A program made the translations under genes and the position numbers. From Struthidea cinerea (taxonomy: Eukaryota > Chordata > Aves > Passeriformes > Corcoracidae): 64,000 nucleotides of DNA. Numbering within the stretch: the first letter of the stretch is position 1; every line of letters starts with the position of its first letter. The DNA is taken from NCBI GenBank assembly GCA_013397865.1, contig VZTI01001769.1, forward strand, positions 1 through 64,000, read 5' to 3'. Positions 12,201-24,190 of the stretch are shown here, one piece after another. Under the pieces are notes generated by a model. That model saw only the letters and a program-made list of their open reading frames with translations. It was not told the origin of the DNA and did no database searches.

Positions 12201-12683
12201 CTTAAAAATAACTTCTGGGGAAAGTTACATGGCCTTTAACAATTTTGTATTTCATTGATAATGTGCTCCGTGTAACAGAAAGTGGAAGGTTGATAAAAAG
12301 AAATGGGCCAGCTTCTACTTGCTTATTTCTGAAGCATCAGTATTAAGATGATGATTTCTACTGGCAGAAGCCTCTTGGTTAGCGTCTTCAACTGGCCTTT
12401 GCATTCAGCAAAGTGCCGCCACTGGAAAGCCATCGTTCTTCTAGGTACTACCCTGGTGCCAGATGTCCCTTGGCATACTGAAGTTTATCTAGGACTGCTG
12501 AAATAAGCCTCTGTTGGGGTGGAGGGATACTGCTAAATCCTTATTTCCTTATAATGTTACAATATTTTCATGTTCAAACACGAAATTACTCTTTTACTGT
12601 GATTTCACAGTTTCAGTGTGTACTGTCTGGCATGCTGGCTGGCTGTTCTAACATGTTTTCTCTTTTCTCTTTTCATTATGAAG
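9267..12683 (+). other. BBOX1 intron, no other feature seen
   Basis: A 3.4-kb intron between the GTGAGT donor and a TATGAAG acceptor. No LTR or CR1 3' end was recognised. The sequence is AT-rich with no convincing alternative exon. The small frames at 9654-9929 and 11859-12053 have no family resemblance. Confidence 0.6.
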
Positions 12684-12789
12684 ACCAACTTGGCAAGTGC
12701 AAGACAAAGCAGATGCTAACAATGTAGCTTATACAACTGGGAGACTCTGTTTTCACACTGATTACCCTGTTCTGCAGCATCCACCTGGT
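12684..12789 (+). CDS. BBOX1: BBOX1 internal coding exon with the HxD iron-binding motif
   Basis: Acceptor AG at 12682-12683, donor GTAAGT at 12790. The exon supplies the last base of a split glycine codon and then 35 codons, ending in phase 0. It encodes TWQVQDKADANNVAYTTG and the FHTDYP segment. The His codon at 12754-12756 and Asp codon at 12760-12762 form the HxD pair that, in the human enzyme, ligates the catalytic iron (His202 and Asp204). Both ligands are present, so catalytic competence is preserved in this exon. Confidence 0.95.
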
Positions 12790-14149
12790 GTAAGTTGAAT
12801 CTGCTGACTTTTTCACCCCACAGAAGGGGAAAGGGAAATGTTTCTATAGTGTGAAATATGATTAGTGATCAGTGGCTCTGAATTTTGTCTTAAAAGAGCA
12901 ATGTAAAAATAACGACATATTAATCTGCATATGGCAATCTATATACACATGGGTATGCAATTTATACAGTATGATGTAAATTTAGTGTAAGTCTCCTATA
13001 TATCCCATAATTTTTAAATGAAATTCACGAAGTATTTAAAATACTACCACATGAGAAAACTTTAGGGTCCTTTATATGCTTTGAATACTGTTCTCATTAT
13101 TTTATAAAAGTTAGGTGTCTAAATGTTGTAGTCAGGTTGTGACATTTAAGGACTCATCTGTTCAGCTCAGGAGGGGAACAGAGAAAGAAATACGATTAAG
13201 ATAGTGTATTCTGTTTTCTGTGAATTGGTACAAGATAAACACTTGTTTGTCCTTTCATAACAGACAAAAAACCAGGGCCATTCTGTAAAACTGGACAACC
13301 ACAGAAAATATGTTTTCACCCAGTCCCTGTCACATCAAAGTGTAATCCACATAATTCACGTAATTCCAGAGAACTGGAAAGTAGTAGGAAAAGGTATGAA
13401 GGAACACAGAGAACCCTGGAAAAGTTTCACCTATAAAACTTTCCCTTCTCCTGTTGTGGAGTATTCTGTTGTTTCTGTATTTAAACAAAAAGCCAATGTG
13501 ATTTACCCATAGGGAAGTACCAAATACTTCACAATAAGATTATCTTTTCATCATTTAGATACTGCTCGTTGATGTGGAGTAGGAATGGAATAGGGCTTCA
13601 TTAATAGAGAGCAGATGATGAATTAGCTCACTGTCCTGTCTGCGCCAAAGTTCATGCTCTGCTATGTATGAAACATTAGAAAAAGAGCGTAACCTTTTTC
13701 ATTCAAACGTGCTTGTAAAAAATAAAAGTATTAAAGTACATTGAAATGTTTTTGAACATTGTCCTGAATGTGCAGTTTTCTTTATATATCTAGTTATTAT
13801 ACAATACTTGAATTCTTAAGTCGTATTTATTAAAAATATTTGGACATGTTCTTAGAGGATGATGATTAATTTCAGAACTGTCCAATAAAAATTGGTTTAG
13901 GATTTCCCAGGACCATAATATAACTTACATTACTGCAGCCCTCCTTGTCAGGGCCAAGCTGTGCTTACCTTGCACAAGGCCAGCTGTGGCCACAAAAGAA
14001 AAGAACATGTTGCCTTGTGCTCCCTTCAGCGGGCCCTTTTCCTTGCCCACAGCTTCAGTTTCCCCCTTCATCACTATCAGCAAGTTCTGCAGGTCCAGCT
14101 GCTAAGGAGAACACCCCCTGTTCCAGTCCTCTTTCCCATCCTGAGGGCT

Positions 14150-14460
14150 TTTTTTGCTTGGTTTGGGTTTTTGGTTGGTTAATTGTCTGGTTTTTTGGTT
14201 TTGTTGTTTATTTGTTTGAGCTTCTTGTGTTTGTGGGGTGTTTTTTGTTTGGGTTTTTGTTATTGTTTTGAGGTCTTCTGGGCTTGGGGGATTTTTTGTT
14301 GGTTGGTTGGTTGGTTGGTTAGTTGGAGGGTTTTTGTGGGTTTTTTTTTGTTTGTTTGGGGAGGGTTTGTGTGGGGTTTTTTGGTTGGTTGGTTTTTTTG
14401 TGTTTTTATTAGTTCGTTTGTTTGCTTGCTTTTGGTTGTTGTTGTTGGGGGTTTAATACT
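14150..14460. repeat. G/T-rich low-complexity tract
   Basis: About 300 bp almost lacking C and A on the plus strand, built from variable GGTT, GTTT and TTTG runs, with (GGTT)n near 14302-14320. It immediately precedes a minus-oriented LTR. Open frames here (14183-14764) give implausible W/F/G/V-rich peptides and are not genes. Confidence 0.8.
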
Positions 14461-14477
14461 GTCCCAGCCTGGCTCTG

Positions 14478-14812
14478 TGGGGTCCTGCGTGCCCCCACAG
14501 ACGCACGGGTGGGTTCAGTATTATGTCGGTAACAAAGAGTCAAGAAGGGTATTTACATGCGTTCCGGCAGGAGCATTTATTGCTTCTACACTGTCAAAGG
14601 TTGCAGAGGCAAATATGAACGTGATCCTGAAGCTCACAACTTTATCTGGGGGTGGGGAAAAGGCGGGACTAGGGAACAGGGACCAATGGGGAACTCTGGG
14701 GGAGCGACGAGGGGTAGAGGCTGACAGCCAAATAGGGAATTCAGACTGGGATATATTAACCTAACAGAGCAATGCATCCTGGGAGAAGCCTTTTTGGTCA
14801 CCCTAACATAAT
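14478..14812 (-). mobile_element. ERV LTR, minus orientation (AGCCTTTTTGGTCACCCT family)
   Basis: Contains CATTTATT near 14573 (AATAAATG on the minus strand) and an inverted CCAAT context (GACCAATGGGG). It ends with AGCCTTTTTGGTCACCCTAACA, a signature shared with the LTR near 44790-45212 and, more weakly, the one at 49728-50130. Probably a solo LTR, as no internal sequence is evident. Confidence 0.65.
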
Positions 14813-15097
14813 GTATGTTCACCAGCCACCACCGTGGTTTTTTTGTTTGGTTTGGTTATTTTGTCTTCTAGTGGTCTCAGAAATAATTCACCATAATGGA
14901 AGGGCCAAGTGACAAAGGTAACAACATTGATACAACAAGTGTATTTTGTGTCATTTGTAGAATAAGCAATTACAGTTTGTGTGATATCTAGAGCCACAGG
15001 GAGTTTTACTGCTTGTGTCAGCAGCTCAGATTTAGAACCAGTGCAGCCTAGAGCCCAGCTTAGGCTTTCTGCTCCATCTTACACCTTGGCAAATGTC

Positions 15098-15642
15098 TTG
15101 GGGTGACTTTATAATGTGTATCCCCTATCGCTACCCTATGCCCACCAATCTTTTCTGTGTCTTTAAACTGAGCCTGAGAAGGACAGAAAATAAAAAACGT
15201 TTCAAAGCAGTTGTTTCAAGGACACGGAGATACACTCCTCTGTGTCTGCGGTACCCTTGGTTTTTTTTTTTCCGGCTCTTTTTTCTCCCAGCAAGAGACG
15301 GAGGGTTGAATTTCATTTTCCTAGGATTTTTGGGGTTTTTTTTCTTTTCTTCTCTTCTGGACTGTTTCAACAACATCTGAACACATCAGGAGAATTTTCC
15401 CGGAGGCCCGGGGGGGTGGTCCCTCGCCGACCAGCTCCGAGGACGAGAGAGACCGCACCTACAGAGGATCTCTGAAATCTTCTCAGGTTTTCTCTCCACA
15501 GAGAGAGAGAGATCTCATTATTTAGCATTATTATTCCCCACCTGTGTGTTTGTTAAATAAATAGCTTGTTATCTCTTGCACTTTCCTTTGAGGAAATTTT
15601 TTCCCGAACCTGGGGTGGAGGGGTGGTTGCAACCTGACTTCT
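15098..15642 (+). mobile_element. ERV-L-like LTR, plus orientation
   Basis: Starts near GGGTGACTTTATAATGTG. It is rich in CT tracts and has AAATAAATAGC (AATAAA at about 15555) followed by a U5-like stretch ending near CTTCTATCA at about 15646. The following about 40 bp (15643-15683) look like a leader and recur at 41653. No gag is present, so this is a near-solo LTR inside the BBOX1 intron in gene sense. Its poly(A) signal could in principle cause early termination. Confidence 0.6.
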
Positions 15643-16163
15643 ATCAGAGGATATGCTCCTCCAAATTTGTCCAAACTAGGACAGCAAATTAATTCTAAAG
15701 TGAAATGAAACTGTCTTAATCCTACTTTATCACAGAAACAAGCCTTCTCTGACAGCCACCTTTTCCCCTCTATGAGTTGGTAATTCACGTCAGGTTTTAT
15801 TTCTGCAAGACAAAGCTAATACGCCTTCTTGAGATAAGACTGAAACACATTTAAAACTATGTGACTGCCACAAAGAGGGACTCGAAAGAAGCAAGACCAC
15901 TTTGCCACTGACTCATAGGTTGCGAGCATTAGAAGATATTCCAAATGGGATGGATTTATAAATGTGCTATTTTAATTTTCTGCCTTTGTGATACTTGTGG
16001 TAGAGCATTGTGAAGCTGCAGTAAATGAGAACTCAGTCTGTCACTGGGGAAAAAAAAAAACCAACCAGAATAAAAGAACCACAGATGTGAGAGAACTGAT
16101 ACTAATAAACTGTTAATTATGCAAGCTGATTATTTTTTTTAATGAGCTGTTAATTCATTCCAG

Positions 16164-16360
16164 GTTCAATTTCTTCATTGTATAAAGCAAACAGCTGCAG
16201 GAGGTGAAAGTGAAGTTGTAGATGGATTTCATGTATCCAACGAGCTGAAGAAACAAAATCCTGAAGCATATCAGATCCTATCCTCTACTGCTGTAGACTA
16301 CACTGATGTTGGGGTGGATTACTGTGATTTTGCTGTGCACTGTAAACAAAGGATTATAGA
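16164..16360 (+). CDS. BBOX1: BBOX1 internal coding exon
   Basis: Acceptor TTCATTCCAG precedes the exon, donor GTGAGT follows. Phase 0 at the start; two bases of an aspartate codon remain at the end. The translation begins VQFLHCIKQTAAGGES and contains VDGFHVSNELKK, NPEAYQILSS and DVGVDYCDFAVHCKQ. This is a distinctive stretch of the gamma-butyrobetaine dioxygenase core in which the GGES segment lines the cofactor pocket region. No in-frame stop. Confidence 0.95.
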
Positions 16361-17065
16361 GTGAGTAGTTTCAACAACACCTAAAAAGAAAATCCCTGTC
16401 ATGTAGTGGATTACATGTTGGTAGGAGAAGGTCTGCTCCTGCCACCTTGTGGGAAAACACTGGTTTAACTTAGTCTGTAGGTTTAGGTGGGTTTTTTTGG
16501 GTTTTTTTTGGTTGGGGTCTTTTGTTAAGTTTTTTGGGGAATGTGTGACTTGTTCTGTGCATTGTACCATTTACTTGGTTTTGCCACACACAAACAAGAA
16601 GTGATGGTAATTAGAGTAACTCCTAGGCACAGGCACAGGTTAGCAGCAGCCAAATCTGTTACTAAATGCCAGCCAATGTACATACATATCATGCCAAGGA
16701 GAGGTCATAATTTGAAACACTCAGATTAAGAATTATATACTGTCAAAAGATGAAATGCAGATGTTCATCCTCTTTTCTGATTTTAAGAAGTTTATGATTT
16801 ATAAAAAAAAAGTTTACCATTAAAGAGTGTATAATATGGATTTTTGAGCAAATTAAGTGTCTATACTTTCTCCTGATTATCCCTTTTCCTAGTTAGGCCT
16901 AATTAGCAAAATCCAATAACAATCTGAATTTTACTGTAGAAACATACTGATATTCCAGCAGGAGAGTTCAGTTGTTTAATCATCTTGAACTGTTTCAGTA
17001 ACAACAGAATACATTTCTTTTTCTTTTTTACTTTCCTTTTTTCCCCCCTTTCCTTTGTTTCATAG
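16361..17065 (+). other. BBOX1 intron, no other feature seen
   Basis: A 705-bp intron. It holds a G/T-rich stretch at 16485-16540 and an AT-rich remainder ending in a long pyrimidine tract before the acceptor. Confidence 0.7.
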
Positions 17066-17232
17066 CACGGATTCCAGAGGCCAAGCAATTCGCATCAATT
17101 ATAATAATGCAACAAGAGACACAGTGTTTGACATACCAGCTGAAAAAGTGAGGCCATTTTATGCAGCTCTAAAGGAATTTAATGATTTATTAAACAGTGC
17201 AGAACACAAGTTTATTTACAAGCTGAAACCAG
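17066..17232 (+). CDS. BBOX1: BBOX1 internal coding exon
   Basis: A long pyrimidine tract and CATAG acceptor precede the exon, and the donor GTCAGT follows. The first base completes the split aspartate codon, and one base of a glycine codon is left at the end. The translation includes GQAIRINYNNATRDTVFDIP, RPFYAALKEFNDLLNS and KFIYKLKPG. These match the strongly conserved C-terminal half of the beta-helix, where N/R residues around 'RINYNNATRD' contribute to substrate and cofactor binding in this family. Confidence 0.95.
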
Positions 17233-18361
17233 GTCAGTAAGTTGCTTCTCCTCACAACAATTTTTCACATGTTTTTCCTGACAGTCAAAACACTTGAACA
17301 GTGTTAGCACTAGTACTGAGAGGAACTTGGAGTCTTTCTATCATTTATTTCATTTCATACTGCATTCTTACATTCATCTCATAGATTTCTTTTGCATAGT
17401 TACACAATAAAGAAGAAAAAATGGCAGGGGGGAATAGTCTACCTATAGATTAGTTGAATGTATCTTTATACTAAATCCAAAACTGCATTTTATGCAACAT
17501 ACCATATTGGAAATTGATGTATCAATAGCACCACAGATGGCAAATACCATGTGTGATATCATGTGTGGCCTTAATCTCTGTTATTTAATTCCCCAGCATT
17601 AAAATAAAGATATTAATCTCTCAGGAGATGTTACAAAAGTAAATTCATTGGTGTATCTGACTGCCTCATGTACTGTGGTACTTGTGTCTTTAAAATACCT
17701 GTGAGGAAATTAATCTCTCTCCATTGGAAACATGCGTTAAAATAGTGTGGAAGGTCACATAAATGGAGAAACAAAGTGCCTTACATTACATTAGTGACAT
17801 CCATTTTGTTGATGAACACATCAAAATTGTGGTAGAGGGAATGGGGAGAAGCTAAGAAAGACTGTGAGGTTATTTAAGTCAAGATTTATCATAATGGTGG
17901 CACATAAGGGAGAAAAATTAAATTGGTATTTTAGCATTAATTATGTGATTTCCTAACTTTCAATGTCTTGACTTGTTCTCATAAAATTCTCTTAACAGGG
18001 ATAGTATGTATGTGTATAGTACAAATAGTACTAGGCTGGTCAAATAAAAAGTATTCTAGTGGCTTTCACCCATTTTATTTATTTCCCCTGTTTGGATTTG
18101 CTGTAGTTGGCTTTCTCCTCAAGGCTTGATTTTCTCAGTATGGACTCCTCTACCGCTCTGCTTTTTAACTCCTCATCATACAAGAAATGAAAGAGATGTC
18201 AAAAGGGAACTGGCCTCTGTGGTTGAGAAAGTTAAAATTACTGTGTTGTTGCTACTTAAAATTATTGCTCCCTAACTGTTGATATGAATCTACCTCCATG
18301 TTTTTTTGAAGGCATCAATTATAGCATTCCAACTACTGACCTTTGTGCAATCTCTTTATAG
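17233..18361 (+). other. BBOX1 intron, no other feature seen
   Basis: A 1.1-kb intron between GTCAGT and CTTTATAG. No repeat or exon recognised. Confidence 0.7.
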
Positions 18362-18522
18362 GAGACATAGTGACATTTGATAACTGGCGTGTGCTTCATG
18401 GTCGCCAAAGCTACCCATCATGTTCAGAAGTGACACGTCACCTGGAAGGTGCCTATGCAGACTGGGATGTGGTCATGTCAAGGCTCCGGCTCCTTCGGAA
18501 AAGGGTCCTGAATAGGGATTGA
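18362..18522 (+). CDS. BBOX1: BBOX1 terminal coding exon
   Basis: Acceptor CTTTATAG precedes the exon and the reading frame ends at TGA 18520-18522. The translation contains VTFDNWRVLHGRQSYPS, whose histidine (codon 18397-18399) corresponds to the third iron ligand, His347 in human. It also contains TRHLEGAYADWDVVMSRLR, whose arginine (codon 18436-18438) corresponds to the 2-oxoglutarate-binding Arg360. It ends in a basic tail before the stop. With the HxD exon, all three metal ligands are intact. Confidence 0.96.
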
Positions 18523-19285
18523 GCTCTCTTCTAACTAGAATGAGCAAAACATAGATTATGACTAACCTCAATGACAACAGCAATTTTATAAAAATGAGTC
18601 TTCTTTTCTTGTCAAAACATCACTTTTGACAAGGGCTTGTCGTAGAACCAGGGTAATGGCTCTAAACTGACAGAGGGTAGGTTTTGGTTAGATATTAGGA
18701 AGAAATTCTTTACTGTGAGTGTGCTGAGGTACTGCAACAGGTTGCTCAGAGAAGCTATGGCTCCCCAATCCCTGGAAGTGTTCAAGGCCAGGTTGGCTGG
18801 GGCTTGGACCAACCTGGGATAGTGAAAGGTATCCTTGCTTATGGCAGAAGGGGTGGAATGAGATTGTCTTTAAGGTCCCTTTCAACCTAAACCATTCTGT
18901 GATTCTATCATAAATACATTTTTTATTTCTATAAGATAAGAAACATGTTGTTCATAACAATTTAAGATTTATCTATGCCCTGGTCTTTGAATCTTGGAAA
19001 TATATTGCTACATCTCTAAGTTTATGTGCTTTTTTAAAATCACTGTGCAAAGTGGCTTGAAAGATTATCACTTTACTGCACTGACTGGGGATCACAATGC
19101 CTTCCTTTGCCTCTACGTATCTACTTGCCCTCCCTAGAAAGCTTGAAAGGTAAAATAAAAAAAGTACTATTGACTAAATTTTGTTATGAACGGCACCTTC
19201 CTCTATTTTCAGAGAAGCATTCTTTATTGCATAAATCATAACTAAAATTCACTATCAAAATAAAAAAAAAAACATTGCCGTGGTG
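18523..19285 (+). other. BBOX1: Probable BBOX1 3' UTR
   Basis: Non-coding sequence after the BBOX1 stop. AATAAA occurs at 19154-19159 and again at 19259-19264. The second is followed within about 20 bp by a GT-rich stretch (GCCGTGGTGTTATTTTT), the usual arrangement of a cleavage site. A CR1 3' end (18636-18912) lies inside the inferred UTR, in the same orientation. The end point is inferred from motifs only. Confidence 0.4.
18636..18912 (+). mobile_element. CR1 LINE 3' end in the inferred BBOX1 3' UTR
   Basis: Runs from 'ttagatattaggaagaaatt' through 'caggttgctcagagaagc' and 'ttcaaggccaggttgg' to 'caacctaaaccattctgtga' plus 'ttctatca'. This is the standard avian CR1 3' region in plus orientation with the expected terminal motif. 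Confidence 0.92.
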
Positions 19286-22200
19286 TTATTTTTAAATACA
19301 CACCTTTCTAGATAGGACTCCGCTGCCATACATGATGTCATTGAACAGAAGCTGTATTCTCTATATCCCACTGTACATGTTTTGACTATCACAGCCACAA
19401 ATAATTTTTCTTACATTTCCAAGTCCATAAGCTCAGAAACCATAGACTTGACCAAAGAATGCATCATATTACATGTTCCTCTGCATTAGGAAGATAAATC
19501 ACTCCCAGTGTAGAGGTCACAGACAGGGTCAGAAACCCTATCAGGTCCCGTGTACAGACCTAAGATCTGTACAGCAGACTTTTGAGTAAAGTCAGGAGGA
19601 GGAATGCTGATGATGCTTGGTGGCTAGAAACTACAAAGCAGAAGTGGCTATTGACTTTGCATGTGACAGAAATGTGGCAACTGAACCCAAATCGATTTTT
19701 GTTACACCAAATAAAAGAGAACGTCTCCAATAGGTCTTTAAGATGTTTTCCTCTACTCTGGATTCTGAATAAAAATTACACTGTGTAGAAATTACTGCAG
19801 CCAAAGTAGTGGAGTTCTTTCCCTATATTCAGATGCCAAATGGAAAAAGGAAGAATTTCAAAGTTCTTGTTTTTATACTCAACAGCATGTCCACTGAGTT
19901 TATTTTTCGCTGTTCTTATAGCTGTAGAGTTAACAGGATGCCTCTCACCATGCTGTGAGCTTAACAAAATAACCACACTTCCTCCCTCCAAGCCTTCTGT
20001 TCAACTGTGTATTTTCCAGCTGTTCCTTCCAAGTCAAATAAATCCTAGTCTCTTCTTGGTAGGGTAACACAATAGAACTATAACTACAGAATTAAATAAC
20101 CATAGAATCAAAATAAGACCAGGTTAGATGGAGCTTTGAGCAACCTGATTTAGTGGATGGTGTCCCTGCCTATGGCAGGGGGATTGGAACTAGATGATCT
20201 TTAAGGTCCCTTTCAACCCAAACCACTCTATGATTCTATGACCTAAAATCAGTTTGCAAACATTTCCATAGCTTCTACTCATCATTTACAGTCAACAGAT
20301 ATCAGTTGAATAACCAGATGAAACTCAATTAAGCTTTTTTGTCACAGGGCAGTTTGAATCGTCTTTATTAAATAGTGAAATGTTATTGTCAAAGATATGA
20401 CCTCATGACATGGTCTAACAAAATTGGGGTATAGGAGTAATTGAATCTCTCAGTGCCTCCTTGAATAATTAATTCTGGAAACACAAGGAAAATATTTTTT
20501 TGCCTTTGCTATAAAAGAGGGAAAAGCTGAGGAAAGATTAATACCTATATTTGTGTATTCCAGCAGTGCTCTGCATTAACTGTGATATTTTCCATATAAA
20601 AATGTTGTGAATGTTGAAATTTATAACTATTAAACAAGACATCTTGTGATTTATACCAGTCATTAATAGGGAAGAGATATTTTCTGCTTTTATTCTATAC
20701 TTTTCTGAACACTTTCGTTCAAATTTCTTTTTATTAAAAGCTGTTATGGAACTGATTGCTGTTTTGGGCTTGTATCTAATCTCACATATAACATCTTGCA
20801 CACAGATATGAAGTCATTATTGTTAGTTACAAATATTTGTAAATATTATTGGACCTGGATCCATTCACGTTTGTCCTATATACTTAACATATAGTTAAAA
20901 TATAACTAAACTGATAGCTTTGAACAGAATGGAGTACTAATAACGGTAAAAGCTGTTCATCAGTGGAAACATGAAGTCCTGCACAAGTAAAAAAATCTAA
21001 TTCCTGTAATGGCTCCATGAACACAATATCCAGCTAAACTGGAAAAGGGTCAGACTAGCCACACAAACCTGATGCAAATCAGGTTTCAGGCTTGTGCCTG
21101 AAAACCCTCTGCTCAACTTCTAGAATCCAGCTACTATCTGTATCACAGATTTTAATTCTAAATTCCTTTGCCTAATACTTTAGTCATACTGGAAAAAGAG
21201 AGTATTTCTGTAACTATCTGCAGAGTCGATCTCCTGATGACTATTGATACCTGGTCAGGCTGAATAATAGAGGAAGCCCCAAATGTTTGTTTTTTCCCTT
21301 CTTTTCCAAAACCACACAAAACAATGACATTGCAAAGCTTTAAGATAGGTCTGGCTTCTGATGTACCTGCAGTACAGATACATGCCAGTCACCCAGCATG
21401 GGTACGTCAACCTTCACAGACTAAAAGACCCAACCGTTTTTGCCATCTTACAGCAGCAAGAACAGAATCAGCTGGCAATAAGTGTTTGCAAGGCAACACT
21501 GAAGAAGCTTTTGGGCTGTATCCAGAGGGTGGTAAAGGACATAATTTCACTCAGCTGTTGTAATCCAGAAGTTCTAATCCTGTGTTAGTTTTGTGATGTT
21601 CATGATACATCAACTAACCAGGCTGTGGTAAGCAACTGGCTGCATCCAGCACAGGTGGAGAAGCAGAAGAAATACATACTTATTTTACTATATGCAAGTG
21701 CCTTTACTATTCTGTCCTACCTTTCTTCTCCTCCTACTGCATTTTGTAGCAATGGATGGTGGATCTAATCCCAAAGCACTGTTTTCATGTATACTTTTTA
21801 AAATCTTCTTTTATATAGCAGATTTCCATATAGTTTTTAAAGCTTGCTGAAAGTAAGTAGCATCTTGGGCATATCAGTACACTCACATCTCTGTGGATCA
21901 CTTCAGCACACTCCAGCTCCACTCCAGCTGCTGTTGAGCCACCTGCTGCATGTGCCAACTTCTTTTGGCTGGTGGACAGTAAACCACAGTCCGGAGGGAT
22001 CTCCAAATGCCTATTGTGGTAAGAAAACTGGACTACTTGTCCAGCTTTACAAGTTGAAATATACTGAGATACATATATATATATATATATATGTCCAGAT
22101 AGATCTAAAATGGCTTTAGTGTATCTACATACACACGAGTTGTGTTACCCAGAGGCATAAAGGCAGATGCAGTCCTGTTTCACATTTGGGCTGTATTGGC

Positions 22201-24190
22201 TGTGATAAGGTTACACTTTTGTAAATTCAAAGCAAATCAAATTCCATCGCATGTCCTAGTTCTGGCTGAAAAATACGTATTTATTCTCTACCATATTTTT
22301 CTCTGTCACAAATCAGAGAAAATACTTAATGATCTTGTATGAAATTCTCCTTAAGGCAAATGAGGTTTTACTTTTGTACCTTCATAAAGCCATCTGTCAG
22401 GGCAAGTCCATATTTGAAAGTTTAATGGTGGAAATCTGAAATCACTTTTGGTAAAATCTAACATAATATATTTTAGACACACATTTTAAACTTAGAGCAA
22501 AACATCCCCCATCCTGTTATGCCAGTCCAGTAGGACAAAAAAAGATGGTACAGACTAAGATGCAGAAAGAACACAAAAATCCCCTTTAAATAAACAAACA
22601 AAAAATTCACCCCACACCAAAACAAAAACTAAAGGAAATAAATCACAACTCCTCATAAGAAACCTATTTTTCTATACAACATCTGATTAAAGTTGAAAAG
22701 GAAATTGTCAAAGACGGAATTAGCTACATCACCTCTTGAAAATAGCCATAGTATCAAAATTTATCTAAAACAGAGACAGGACAGCTATTTGGGGAGTTCC
22801 TACTGAAACCAATCTCATTATTGGACATTGAATGAGATACCAGAGGTGGGAGTGAGAGCATTTTCCAGGCCTTTCCACCCTGTTGCTGGAGCTGTGAGGT
22901 CCGTTTGTCGGCTTCTCCTGGGATCACAAGGGAGGGAGAGCTGCATCTCCCAGTCTCCTGTAACATCTGCTGCAGGGTAGTGCTGAGAAACAAGAAAAGC
23001 AGCTGTAGTAGCTACTGTTTTCCCTGGCTACTTAAAAGGATCTTCAGCAGAGTCATGGCAATTCAGAGTGGCCCCAAGGCCATTGGCCATTGGTATCAAG
23101 GGCATCTGGTCAACCAAAGGATTAGGGTTTTTTGCTTTTGGGGTGTTTTGTAGGATATGAGCTGGTTTAGTTAGCAAAATATATTTAAAGTCAAAGGTTT
23201 TAAGTATTTTTAATTATTTTTAATGACAAAGGGGGCAATAGCTTTAAAGCAGGCAGAAGATTTTCTTTGTTGCCATGCCATGATACAAGTCTTTGGCCAT
23301 TAGCTCAAGCAAAGTAGGGCAGGAGGTCTAAACACTGGATGTGGATTGCAGAAGATGATTTCTCTATTACCCTTCCTTTCCAAGCAGCCATTTGAATCAA
23401 TATCTACTCATGTTGGCAATAATCAAGCTATGCATCTCTTTCAAGTTAGTTTTGGATGCATTCAAAGCAGTGTAAATCACAGAACAACAGACATGGAGAA
23501 GATACAGAAATTTTCAAACTATGTAATACTCAATTTCTGAAATCTTGCCTTGTTTTTATTCAGACAGGAGTGTGGTTATGAAAATGTGCTAGAGGCCATA
23601 CAATGCCCTTGAAAGGCAGTGGGTGAGAAGCAGCTGCTGCAGAGAGCACTGTGGTAGGATACCTTAAAACACTGCACATGACAGAGGAGCTGGTTAACTT
23701 CCCACAGCATTGCTGGAAATGAGCAGGACAAAATTCTCTCACTTCTGGTCACACCAGTCCATAGCTCTCTCCTGTCCGTTGTTGTTTTCAAGGCTGTACT
23801 CACGACTGGGTTTTTCCATACTGTTTCCTTGCAACTTGTCTTTCACTTTGACAAGCAAACACACAAGAACAGCGCAGATAGGAGGAAGATCCTATCCATT
23901 CACTTTCTTGGCTTCTCTAGAAGATTGCCAAGGAAACCTAATGTTGTACAGCCAGAGAATGTGATTATTTTTTGGCAACTGCAAGGACTTAGAAAGAACC
24001 TTTCCTCTTCTTTTGCATTTCCCCCATGCCATGTGGCAGTCATTCTGTTGCAGGCATACCCCAAAAGGAAAGGGAGGGAGTTCTGCACATTGTATTTGCA
24101 GTTTCTCCTTGGCTGCATCACTCCCCTGCCCTCACAACAGCATCCCTCTGCCCAGAAGCATGAAATCCACTAGATTTTGTAACTATGGTT
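19286..24190. other. Intergenic sequence, no gene seen
   Basis: Apart from the CR1 piece at 20103-20243 and a (TA)n microsatellite at about 22072-22091, I see ordinary AT-rich DNA. No exon of a neighbouring gene was recognised. The frames at 21324-21588 and 23829-24173 lack family resemblance and overlap each other in different frames. Confidence 0.5.
20103..20243 (+). mobile_element. CR1 LINE 3' end, short
   Basis: A 140-bp 5'-truncated copy. It has 'accaggttagatggagcttt', 'ggtgtccctgcctatggcag' and the end 'caacccaaaccactctatga' followed by 'ttctatga'. Confidence 0.92.

Larger units (their letters stand above)
12790..16163 (+). other. BBOX1 intron carrying two LTRs
   Basis: A 3.4-kb intron. 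It contains a G/T-rich tract at 14150-14460, a minus-oriented LTR at about 14478-14812, and a plus-oriented ERV-L-like LTR and leader at about 15098-15683. The plus-oriented copy carries an AATAAA in gene sense inside the intron. The rest shows no feature. Confidence 0.7.
9068..18522 (+). other. BBOX1: BBOX1 gene, 3' part (five terminal coding exons)
   Basis: Gamma-butyrobetaine hydroxylase is an Fe(II)/2-oxoglutarate-dependent dioxygenase that converts gamma-butyrobetaine to L-carnitine in the cytosol, the last step of carnitine synthesis. Five exons on the plus strand total 830 nt (about 275 codons plus stop). They match the catalytic domain and C-terminus in order, and every junction is AG/GT with compatible phases. 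The human protein is 387 residues, so about 112 N-terminal residues, including the small zinc-binding domain, are encoded upstream and were not found in the window. No frameshift or stop interrupts the visible exons, so the gene appears intact here. Introns contain LTRs but no exon is disrupted. Confidence 0.95.

Noticed and set aside
14183..14764. A 193-codon plus-strand frame resembling a hydrophobic membrane protein
   Set aside because: The hydrophobic part is a translation of the G/T-rich low-complexity tract and the rest is LTR. No homology and no splice signals.
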